Assembly: GCF_901000735.1 (NCBI RefSeq)
Contig: NC_081545.1
Coordinates: 8,175,540 to 8,239,539, forward strand
DNA from: Corylus avellana
Taxonomy: Eukaryota > Streptophyta > Magnoliopsida > Fagales > Betulaceae
DNA length: 64,000 nt
Direction of reading: 5' to 3'
A program made the translations under genes and the position numbers. Position 1 is the stretch's first letter. Every line of letters begins with the position of its first letter. Positions 45,727 through 56,807 of the stretch are shown in pieces. The notes beneath the pieces were generated by a model. That model did not search any database. It saw only the letters and a list, made by a program, of their open reading frames with translations, and had not been told where the DNA came from.

Positions 45727-46856
45727 TATGGAGTGTTGGCATCCCTCAAAACTGCTCCTGGTGTTGGAGGAAATTACTCAAGGTATATTGCTAAAAAGTT
45801 CTTGAGATTTGAAGTTGGGAATGGGGAAAATATTTATCTCTGGACGGATTTGTGGCACCCTGCTGGCATCTTATTTGAAAAATATGGTTATAGAGTTGTT
45901 TATGATGCTCAAAGCAATGTGGAAGCTAAGCTTTCTTCTTTTATACATAATGGAGAATGGTTATGGAAGCCTACTAGATCTGAAGCTTTGGAGGAAATTC
46001 AAGCAGGACTTTCTGAAATCAGTTTGGGTCATGTTGATAAGCCTATTTGGACTGTTTCAAGGAATGGTTTCTTTGTTAGTTCAGATACTTGGGAGGCTCT
46101 TAGGGAGAAAAATGAGAAGATTGATTGGTGAAAGTTGGTATGGTTTCCCCTTGCTATTTCTAAGCAAGCATTTATATTATGGCTTGCTGTGAAGGGGAGG
46201 CTTGATATAGGAGATTGGTTGCTGACAAGGGGATACAAAGGAGATGCCAGTTGTGTTTTCTGCGGGAATCAATTGGAAAGTCATGATCATCTTTTTTTTT
46301 AATGTAGCTTCAGTTATAGAATATGGAGGTTCTATTTGTCTAGGTGCAGAATAGCTAATTCTCCTATAATATGGGAGGAGGTTTTGCAAATGGGATGCAG
46401 TGAATGGGGTAATAAAACCTTTAAAGTTGTGCTTTGTCGTTTGGCTTTAAGGTCTGTTGTCTACAACATCTGGTGCAATAGAAATGAAGTCAGGCATGCA
46501 GGACATCCCAAAACAGAGGAGCAATTGTTGAAGAAAATTATGTGGAAAGTCAGAACCGGAGTAATTGGGAAAGGGAAGTTCTAAAAAACTGGGAAAAACC
46601 TTGTGCTTTGCTCTTTATGGAACATACCAGCAGACTTGCTTTGTTAATATTGGTTTTTTATAGTTACTGGCTGGGTTTTAGTTGGATTATTTTGGTCTGC
46701 TGTTAGTATGTGTTACAGCATTGTGTTGCGTTTTGTTGGTGTTCCGCCTCTGTGAGGTTTTGTTTTTGGCCTTCTGTAGGGCTTGTATATCGTGATACTT
46801 TGTATTTGGTTTGTATTGCTCTTAATGAAGGTGCTTATTCATCAAAAAAAAAAAAA
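45727..46856 (+). mobile_element. 5'-truncated L1 LINE fragment with poly(A), absent from contig 2
   Basis: 1,130-bp insertion between AGCT repeats (45723-45726 and 46857-46860); contig 2 has the empty site GAAGAATAGCTATTATATGC near 25830. It encodes the C-terminal part of a LINE ORF2: GNGENIYLWTDLWHPAG, then (after TGA at 46129) the zf-RVT domain FILWLAVKGRLDIGDWLLTR with CVFCGNQLESHDHLFF, and IWCNRNEVRHAG. A 3' untranslated region ends TTGCTCTTAATGAAGGTGCT...ATC followed by 14-15 A. It ends without RNase H and differs from the 5.9-kb LINE, so it is another L1 family. A TGA and a TAA interrupt the frame. Confidence 0.9.
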
Positions 46857-47086
46857 AGCTATTATATGCATTTTGAGTATTACAATTATGAATTATCAAA
46901 TACATTTGGAGTAAGCAAAAAAAAAAGGGATGATATTTAAGAGGAGAAATATATGATGTAGCTATATCACCATTCCGAACAATACACAAAAAATGCAAAC
47001 TAACCAGCTGATAAAAGATGCCTGAACTGTGAAAAACCCCAACTCTACCTTAAAACCACTAAAAACCAAATTAGTGGTCTGAAGCT

Positions 47087-50000
47087 TCACAGAGGGTCAT
47101 TTGCAATTGGAGGAAGCAGTACAAAATCTGCTGTGGCCTGCATACTGTACTCCCCCAAACATTTTCTGACGGCCTCACTAGCCTTCTGTGCTTCTTCTGC
47201 CCGCTCCACTATTTTTTTCTTCTCCCTGAAATTCATAGCAGAGAAATATTATGATTAATCCACCAAAAAGTAAGAAATATAGCTATCAAGGCACAACAAT
47301 ACCTTCCAATAAGACTTTTTCAGTTATGAGTTTCAAAATTCGACAAGTCTCATGCCTAAGGAATGATTACAATAGGATTACCTTCCTTTGTGGTAGGCTA
47401 ATGTGTGCAAATTCTTATGCTTGTACAAATGTTCAAACAGAAGACTGTTTAATCTTCCAGATTTAGCAATTTATGAATTCACAGACTTTATCCAGTCCAG
47501 ACATGGGTATAATTATCATGCTCGGGTACCATACCAGCCATGTGTAATCATATAGTAGCTCAAACTGAAGAAGTATAGAACAGAGATTTTACTGAAGGAT
47601 TTTGTTTACCTATCCACATATTCTTTTAGTAGCTCTTTTGCCTGAACCAGCTTGGAAAGGAGATTGCGATATACATCAAGGTCCCGATCCACACTTCTTT
47701 TGTTAACATTCAAGGCTGCACAAAGCTGTTAACAAAAGAGTTATTGTCAAACCATGAGTTGAAACCTCTCCTCAAGGAAATTAAAGAAAAAATTTATACA
47801 TCACCACCACGTTAAACTTCAGTCTTGCAAATGCTTTGAAAGTCAAAAAACTTATAAATTTTAAGACCACATGTATGATTCTGTGTTTAGATTTAACTCC
47901 CATTTTCATCTGAACTTCAGGTATTTTTAAATTTCTTTCTTCTTTTTTTTCAATAGAAGATACACATTGCACAGTAAAACTAGACACAAATAGTAGTTAT
48001 AACCCTAATACAAACTTGAGCATATCTATTGCTGAAAAATGTAAACTCGTTAAAAGGACGAGAATGAAGCCGAATGTGTTGTCTGCCCTGCAAATATGGA
48101 TATCCATGCAGGTACACCCTCTTACCCACACCTACAGCCACATCTACACTCTTGCACATTGACAGACTACATTGTACATGACAATTTTATTGTATAAATG
48201 AAGTATCAACTCTTGTAAGGAATCAATTCTTAATGACAGAAAAAGAAAGGCCAGAATGCCACATACCATTTTCGGCATCAATATTTTCAATAATTTCGTC
48301 AACCACAGCAGTAGAATATAGTTAAAAGTTGATCTTCCCAACTAAAATAAATACTTCTACTTACCATTTCCAAGTAATGTATGAGAATACTTGCATCTGC
48401 ACCATATATATCACATTCCATATCCACAAGGGAATTCTATGAAGTGATTCTTGGTTGAGCAAGCCTAGAGTTAACATAGGATGACGAGAGATTTTTCACT
48501 TTGCTATTTGTCAGTGGAAGTTCTTCTCTCTACATCAACTAATACTTCTTAGCATATATGTGGCTTACTAGTCTCAAAATTCTCACATAAATTAATTCAT
48601 GGGTCTAATTTCTTTATAATCTTGAAGAGCAAGCAATTCCATTGATTTGTTATAAATTGACCAGTAAAATTCCACCACATGGCCCAAAAACCCCAATGAT
48701 CTAACACAAAACTGATGCCAATTCAAGGCAAAACAAGGTTAAGATCCTAGGGTTTTAAATTTCAAACCTTTTCTAAAATTGTGGGTTCAGTTGCATTTGC
48801 CAACTCAAGAAGACGAAAGAGCCCAACAGCAAAGAAACGGCTGTAGCAGAAACTTCCCTTACCACCGGCTCTTTCTGCAATGTCCTTTAATATCCCCTCA
48901 ACTTCTCCTTCTCTGGTTGGAAACTCAACTAATGAACTGGCAGTCTGAGCCCGAGCCCACTCTTCCAACTTTTGTGCATCAGTTCTGCAGTGCGTAAGAC
49001 AGGAAAATTATTCACTGCAAGATTGAGAATCGTTCTCATATATATATATGAAAGAGCTTGAAAAAATACAACACAAACGTTCATAAAGTACGCACCTCAA
49101 AATTCCTATTAGAACAATTCACTCAAGAGCTTATCGAAATGTTGACTAAGAATTGCTTTCTTTCCACAATTAATCTTCTGAAGAGGAAATTGATGGTCAC
49201 ATAGTCAGGACAGTATCTTTTTAAGTGGAAGGGCCTCTAATTTTTGTAAGAATCCATCTTAGGTTTCAGGCAGATTACTACTTACTTGCCCTTAACTTAT
49301 TTGTCTTCTAGCTAGAGCTTTATATATTAACGTTATGTAGTTTGAATGATCCACCTATCTTCTTAGTTGGATTTCTATTAATTATGATGACAAACACACA
49401 CACAGGAAGAAGGATATTGCAATAACACAATCTTAGCAAGCATACAAGATCACCAAATTTCATAGTGTTCTAGTCTTAATAAGGATTATTGCTGCATCAT
49501 CTTGTCACAAATTAAAATTAAACTACAAAAACAAGAGTCACTGAAGGAAGAAAAAAAACACATTGTAGTCAAACCTATATTGCTCCGGGTCCTCCTTCAG
49601 TGCTTTTATGTATGCTTGGAAGATGGCCTCTCGATCCTCATCACTAGGGTATCCTTCCATGAGTTGATCATACACAGTAACAAAACCAAGGGCGAACACG
49701 GGGTCATAACGGTATGTTCTCTTGTACCTCATCAAATGTTGCTGGACAATCAGCTCCTGCAGAACATTGTTGTAGACATTAGGAATTGGTCGCCTATATG
49801 CTTTGAGGAAATTCAACTTCGTCTCAGCTACTGTGGCTGGTTCTGCAAATAAAGTAAATAAAAGAAATCATAACAGAGAAAAATATTAAGGATCTCTCTT
49901 TTTTCCCTGACTAAGAATAATAAAGGAATCTAACAAAGAAAATTTCAAACTACATAACATAGCATTACTCTGATAGAATTAAAGGATTATGCAGCATGCC

Positions 50001-51167
50001 ATAAGAAAATAGACTGTCTCATCAAGGTTTGATTCGCATAAAGGAAAACTGGCTACGTTACTAATTTATCCAGTAGAAACATAAGTTCGAAAAGTGCCCA
50101 GTTCATTATAAACAGAATGCCCATAGAAACTTCAACCAGGCTTTTTCAAAACAGAAAAAAATATCTAAAGAATATTCCATAACAATGAAATTTTTTTCCA
50201 ACTAGCTGCCATTAGATCAGGATATGAGATTATACTTCATATGATTAGGCAGGGCATTGAAATTAATTTGGAATCTGTCAAGTGCCACTTTAGTACAACC
50301 AGTGACTACTACAAAGTCTACAATATGTATAATAGCAAGAATAACACTAGCACTACAACCAGCAATCACATTCCTCCTTCATTGCTTTCCACATATCTTC
50401 AAGGCACTAAGGGCACTAAAATTAACCAATCTAAGGAGGTAACTAACCTAATCATTAACATAATCTCAAATCTCAACAAAGAGTCTAACGAATACCCATT
50501 AGAAAGAAATAGTTCAGTTATGAATCTTTTCGCAAAATGAAGCTCCCTGAGTCTTATGCCTATATTCGAACTCAAAATTCATTCTTTTTTTCCACACGTA
50601 CAATTTTCAAAGACGAATATCATTAATTACAAGCTTAATTTCATACAAAAATATAAATTTTCAATATGTTTTTTACTGAAATTACTTAGCTTTAATAAAA
50701 TAACTAAACCACCAATCCAGTAATTCCAACCAATAATACTCCAAAAGATTAAAGAACCAGAAAAGGTGTGAAAATGTGAAAAATTCAAATTTACAAACCC
50801 AATCATAAATTTCAATTACTTGCACCAAAGAATAGGAAAAGGAAAATTATTTCCTACCTCTATCTTAAATTAAATTAGAAACTTCACTTCTATATTTTTT
50901 TTTCTTCTATTACACTTTATATTTCTTGTTCACTCATTTTCTCAGCAATCAAACGAAAAATTGAAAATCACCTGTGGAGGCGGACATGCAATGAATAACC
51001 ATACGAGAACTCGAAGCCGTAGTTCGAACGCCCACATAGTGACACGAAAAGCTCGTACGGAACCGAAACCCTTCAGAATTCGCAGCAAAAGTACGAGCAG
51101 ACGAAACGATTGCTTTTCTTTCAGAACACTGACTTGGTGCTGAGAAAAACGAAGTCACAGCTGCCAT
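47087..51167 (-). CDS. THF1: THYLAKOID FORMATION 1 (THF1/Psb29), chloroplast protein, copy 2
   Basis: Exons 50972-51167, 49575-49842, 48768-48984, 47610-47725 and 47087-47225, each the same length as in copy 1 (196, 268, 217, 116, 139 nt), giving 311 residues. The only amino-acid change I find is Ser to Thr in the transit peptide (VRTTASSS against VRTSASSS). Several other differences are silent third-position changes (for example GCG/GCA, TTT/TTC). Introns differ by small indels, such as loss of TTAATGC next to the exon 3 donor. Near-identity of exons and introns points to alleles or a very recent duplication. Confidence 0.94.
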
Positions 51168-52979
51168 TGTATAAAAATAGCAATTGAAGAGAAAGTTATA
51201 TTTAGAGGTTTTCCAGGAAAATGTGGTTCATACTAAAATTTTCTCGGCAAAAATAGATAGAGACAGGGAGAGAGAAAGAGAGAGGGAGAGAAGTGCACGA
51301 TAGAGGCTTATCCAGTGTGTGTGAAATTGAAAGTTGTGAGGGTGTTACGGAGGAGCCTCTAATTTACTGACACGTGGTATTGGTGGTTGTTGTAATGATG
51401 GTGATTTTCTCGTTTTAGTTGAAAGCTGAGTGGCGGAGTCCGTGACTGTGAACCCGTTGAGATCCATTTCAATGAAAAAAAAAAAAAAACAAAACAAAAA
51501 GAAAGAAAATGTAAAGTACAATTAGTCAATTATAGGTTTATTTCCATGTTTTCTAATTATTCCAATGAATTGTTTCTATTTATTTATTGTTGAAAATCAT
51601 CAAATATTACCAATTATATGAGATATTTGTTGAAATATCTATAAAATATAAAATGCTAAAATAAGAAAGAGAAAGAAAAGAGAGTGGAAGCGAAAGGAGA
51701 CATTTAGGCTACATCTTGTATATTCTGACTTTTATATTTGTTGAATTTTTTGAATTGTCTTAAACTTTTACATAGATTTCTATTTATTGAGAGACAGTGA
51801 GTAGTGAGTAAGAAACCTAAAATAAACCCTAAAGATGAATAGTAGGCTTACAAACAAATTTTATAGAAAAATTTTTACAAACTGAAACATGATTAAGTTT
51901 TTCAAAATTTGAACTTATGTTATATCCAATCATGTTGTGCCACATCAGTTTGTAAAAGTTTTTTCTTTAAAATTTGTTTATAAGCATAGCATTCATCAAC
52001 CCTAAAATACATAAAGAAATAAATATGGAGAGTCCTAGGGAGCCAAATAAATGAACCTGGAAAAATTTTCAAATTGGCGTGGCAGGTCGTGAGTGACAAA
52101 CAAGGAAGAGAAAATTGCATTTTTTTAATTTAAAAACTCTGGCCACGTCAGCTTGAAAATTTTTCTGAGTTCATTTGTTTGGCTCCTAACACTTCTCAAT
52201 AAATAAACCCTACGAAGAAAATAAAATAAAGAAAATATAAAATATTCTAATAAATGAAATAATATATTCTAACAATATTGATAACAATTCGACCACCTCA
52301 TCTTCTCTAATTACATGTCTTATGTAATTCTATATATATATATAGTATGGATGGTAATGTATTGGGCTATGTTAGTTTGGTTAGTGGGCCTGTTTTGGTT
52401 AGCTGTATTGGGCCTCTATTGGTTAGAATGGTTAGCACTAGCAGTTCGTTTGGTTAGTGTAATTGTGTACTAAATAGTAAATACTAATTTTTTAAATTTA
52501 TTTATTTATTTATTCTTAAACAGTATGGCATTTTGGCAATAGAGGACGAGACTTTTACGTAACTAAAAATGGTTTGTCGTTTTCGGGTGACAGAAACGAT
52601 ACGATGTTTATGCGACAAAAGAAACTGTTGCTTTGGTGAAGAAAAACAATTTGGTATTTCAACATTTCATGGCAATTGGTTTCGGAAATTATATTTTCCT
52701 GGAATTCACATTTCTAAGAATGTGACGTTGAAGATATGGATTCCCGAAAATATGAGTTGATATACCGTATATGGTATACCCACCAATCTTCCAATTCCTT
52801 GGATAACGATTGCAGATAATAATTGTCCCACTATTCTCGATAGGAAATCAAACAATGACTTTAGCATGCTAGTGAGAGCACGCAATTTGACATGATAAGC
52901 AAAGAATTCAACGCCACAATCGGTCAAGGTTATACCCCATTAGCAAAAGACATCTGGCCAATTGGACAAACCTCTCTAG

Positions 52980-54687
52980 TAGGGGTGCAAAGGCGGTTAC
53001 GGTTAGCGGTTAGTGGCAATAACCGCTAACCGTAACCGCCCTAGCGGTTAGTAAATTTCACTAACCGCAACCGCTAACCGCCTAACGGTTAGCGGTTAGC
53101 GGTTAACCGCCGGTTAGCGGTTAGCGAAATAGATAACCGCCCGCTAACCGCTTTTTTAAAATTGAGCTTTTTTTTTGGGCTCTTTGGGCTTTCTTTAGGG
53201 TTTTTTTTTCTTGTATTTTTAATATCTTCTTGTGCCCAATTGCTATAAAAAGAGCCTATATTGAAAAATCAAAAATATTTGACCCAAAATTTACATTTAC
53301 TTGTACTTTAAAAAAATTTCCTTAAATATTAAATCATAATCGGTTAACTTTTTTTAAAAATAAAAAATAAAAATTCAACGCAACATACAAAAAAAAAGTT
53401 CAGAATTCAGACAACTGTCATAACATATAAAAAAAGTTCAACACAAAGCATATAAAATAAGTTCAAATGAAACATTAAATGATACAAATAAAACATTAAA
53501 ACTTTATCAATCCTCTCATTTGATCCTCTAGCAAATCTTGTGGACATCAAAAGAAGAAAAGTTATAATATTAAACATAATAATATTAAGGCACAAGCATG
53601 TACACATATCAAAACGTGCTTAATATAATTGTATTGTAATTAAAATACTATGACAATTCAAAAAATAATAACCTTCGTTACTAACAAACCTCTAGGCAAA
53701 ATATGAAGCAGCACTTGAACTTGAAGGTTGAGTCATATCTATGAATAAATAATATATTGTTTAATTCAATTGAATCAATTGTGATTATCATTGTACATGA
53801 ATCATATGATTAACTTGTAGACTTATGACTTATGAGTTATGTCATATTATATATGTATTATTTATTATTATATAATCATATGATTTAATGATCAAGTCAT
53901 CATGTAATATAATCATATCAATTACAGTGATAATATATAAATTACTAAAATTATAATGATAATACATTAATACTTAAATTGTGTTTATAAGTAACACATT
54001 GGTCATTGTTTAATCCAATATCAATTACTTAATTTGATATTATACGAATCATATCATCATTGTACATTAATAATATGATTCACTTGAAGTCTTGAATAAA
54101 GTATTTGAATTGTTATTGAATCATATGATTAAGTATTGATATTATACATTTATATTATTCATATACATATGTAGACTTATATAGACTTATAACATATATA
54201 GACTTATAAGTTTATAACATACATTGGAAATAAGTCTCTAGATATTTAATTGTTGTATTAGTATGAATTAGTATACTTATGAGTTATGTCATATTATATA
54301 TGTATAATTTGTTATTATATAATCAAATGATTTAATGATCAATCTCATGTGATATAATCATATAAATTATAGTGATAATATATTAATACTCAAATTGTGA
54401 TTTAATTATTTTTTAAAAAAATTGTGATTTAATGATCAAGTGATTATGTTATATGTATAAATATTTTTATAATTATAATTATAAAAATATATTATATAAA
54501 AAGGCGGTTAGCGGTTAGCGGTTACGGTTAGTAAACTCAATAACCGCTAACCGCTAACCGCTAGGCGGTTATAGCGGTTAGGCGGTTAGCGGTTAATGCG
54601 GTTAAGCGGTTAGAACGGTTAACGGTTAGCGGTTAGAGCGGTTAGCGGTTAGCGGGCGGTTTTTAACCGCCCGCCTTTGCACCCCTA
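52980..54687. mobile_element. Non-autonomous hAT element, 1.7 kb, exact TSD and empty site
   Basis: Perfect 17-bp terminal inverted repeats (TAGGGGTGCAAAGGCGG; right end CCGCCTTTGCACCCCTA) flanked by the exact 8-bp duplication CTCTCTAG (52972-52979, 54688-54695). Contig 2 has one CTCTCTAG at 32024-32031 with no insert. About 165 bp at the left and 190 bp at the right consist almost wholly of GCGGTTAGCGGTTA words in both orientations, a dense subterminal array where hAT transposase should bind. The AT-rich middle has a diverged direct repeat (53827-53940 and 54281-54395) and no transposase; the longest frame is about 66 codons. It needs transposase in trans. Confidence 0.95.
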
Positions 54688-55068
54688 CTCTCTAGGAAAG
54701 AGGGATTTGACGCCACGCCTAGCTAGAACATAAGACCTACATTGTTAACCGGCACTTCGCATTAGAGTGGCATGCAACATATCTAAGTACATACACACAA
54801 TCATTGGCATTGCACTTTCTCTTAAGCTACTACTTTCTTTGCAAAAATTCATTTATTATTTTTGCTAACTTAAACACCAAAGATATCTCCGGCTAGAAAC
54901 TTCGACAAGTCTCTAACCTTTCTCGCTCTCTCTTACATCTCTCATTGTCTGAGGTTGACATACGATGAGTTGCATTTTCTTGACTAAACCCATATTTGAG
55001 AATGATTAAAGATCTTATAGGATTCTTAAAAATATGAAATTCTCATGTTTAATTTATTTGTAGGCATC

Positions 55069-55278
55069 ATGAAAAAATTATTTATGCTTTTCAAAATATT
55101 CTTATTGTTTCTCTCTTTGAATGCATAAGACTCTTTGATACAAGAGTGTGATGTAGATCAAGCTAAGTTCACTACATGTGAAGCTTATTATGTTCATCAC
55201 CACATTGCTCAAAGATGTATGGATAACAAATGTATACATTTTCTTTTTTTAATGTCAATGATGTTCAACTATGGCTAA
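55069..55278 (+). pseudogene. Relic of a small cysteine-rich secreted peptide, second copy
   Basis: Same as 32405-32614: leader MKKLFMLFKIFLLFLSLNA, TAA, then the open four-cysteine stretch ending RCMDNKCIH and a terminal TAA at 55276-55278. The TAA after the leader is shared, so it predates the separation of the two copies. Confidence 0.35.
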
Positions 55279-56807
55279 TAAATTTGAAATTTCATGCTTC
55301 TTTATTATTTTAGGGAGAGAATAATTATTTTAGAGAGTGAAACTCTCTCTTCTCTCTAGAAGCTTTTCCACCTTCTTGTGAGGCGGCTCTCCATCATCTT
55401 CAACGAGTGCAATAAGGGAGGAGAGACGGATTCTTTTCTCTCCCTCCTCCCTTCCCCCCTTCTGCATTTGCTCTCTAAGTTCTCTCACTATTTTTTTTTT
55501 CCTTTTTTTTTCAGTTTTTTGGCACCTCTTCCTCCTAAAATTACAACATTAGCCCCTCCACCACCACTGTTTGTCGTGTCACCTTCTTCGTATTCTGCTC
55601 CCTCCCGGTGGCTTGCACTCGAGACATATATGGAGCCTAGATCATGGTCTTTCCTACTCAAATATGTCCTCATTTGTCAGTTCTATGCACCAACGCGCCT
55701 CACCATCGTCTTCCTCAACCTCTCCTCGCTTCTCTGCCATTCTTCGTGCCTCCATGCATCCACCACATGCAACCAAGTGGTCCCCATGCGCATGAGCGTA
55801 GATCTCACGCAACCACCAATGGATCCCACCCATCACCCCATGGCCACTTACCTCTATGGCTCTACCGATGCTACTGTTTTTTGGTTTTTTGGTTTTCTTT
55901 TATTGTTGGTTTTTGTTGGTTTTTCTCTCCCTATTCCTATGTGGTTTTATCTAGTGGTGGAGACTTTTGTAATCAAAGTTCATTCCTCCTCTCCGAAGGC
56001 TCTTGATTAGAATACGACAATGCTTCTCCTCTAACTGCTTCCTCCTAGTGCATATTGTAGGTTTTCAGCTAGTCAATTTCTTGGATTGCTTCAAAGCTAA
56101 TGGGCACTGCCACATCAAAGCTAGTGTCCATCTGCCCTTTGTTAATAATAATAATAATAAGAGCTAAGGGGTGTTGCCATATCAGATTAATGGAATAGGG
56201 TAGCAATTCAGGTTTACGAGTCGGGTTCGTATCATATTGAGTCATGGGTATACTATTATATGGGTTGACCCAAATATTACCCATTTAATTAATCGTGTAA
56301 AACCTCTCAACCTTGACACGACATATTTAACTAAGAGAAATGCTATTTTGTGTTACCCTAGCATACTAAGCTAACGTACGTGGTATGCTCAATTCACCAT
56401 TAGATCAATCTTAATTTCAAAATGTTGAAAGAATGCAAAATATCATTTTTCTTTAGCTAACCTGGAGAGCCTAGGCTGGCTTGACGAAGTGCTCAACGAG
56501 CTAGAAAAGAGAAAGGCAATTGTGTGGACTTCACGGCGAGGAAAGAGGAAGGCAGCATGGAGGCTCAATGAGTGAGGTTGAGAGCAAAGACAAAGGCAAA
56601 AGCGGCAAGATGAATCAAGAGGGTTTCAAAATGTTGTCTAATGGTGTTTTTATTTTTTAAGGGACAAAAAAAACGTAATTTCATTACACAAATTATGTGG
56701 GCTAATTGCAGGTTAAGTGAGCTAACATGAATTTGACATGTTTATTAATCATGTCTAATCAAATCAACCCAATTTGACCCAAACACTATTATAATAAATC
56801 TTATCTA

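Noticed and set aside
52993..53157. GGTTAGCGGTTAGC array looked at first like telomere-type or satellite DNA
   Set aside because: It is confined to the two ends of a transposon with TIRs and an 8-bp TSD and lies in inverted arrangement, so it is subterminal transposon sequence.
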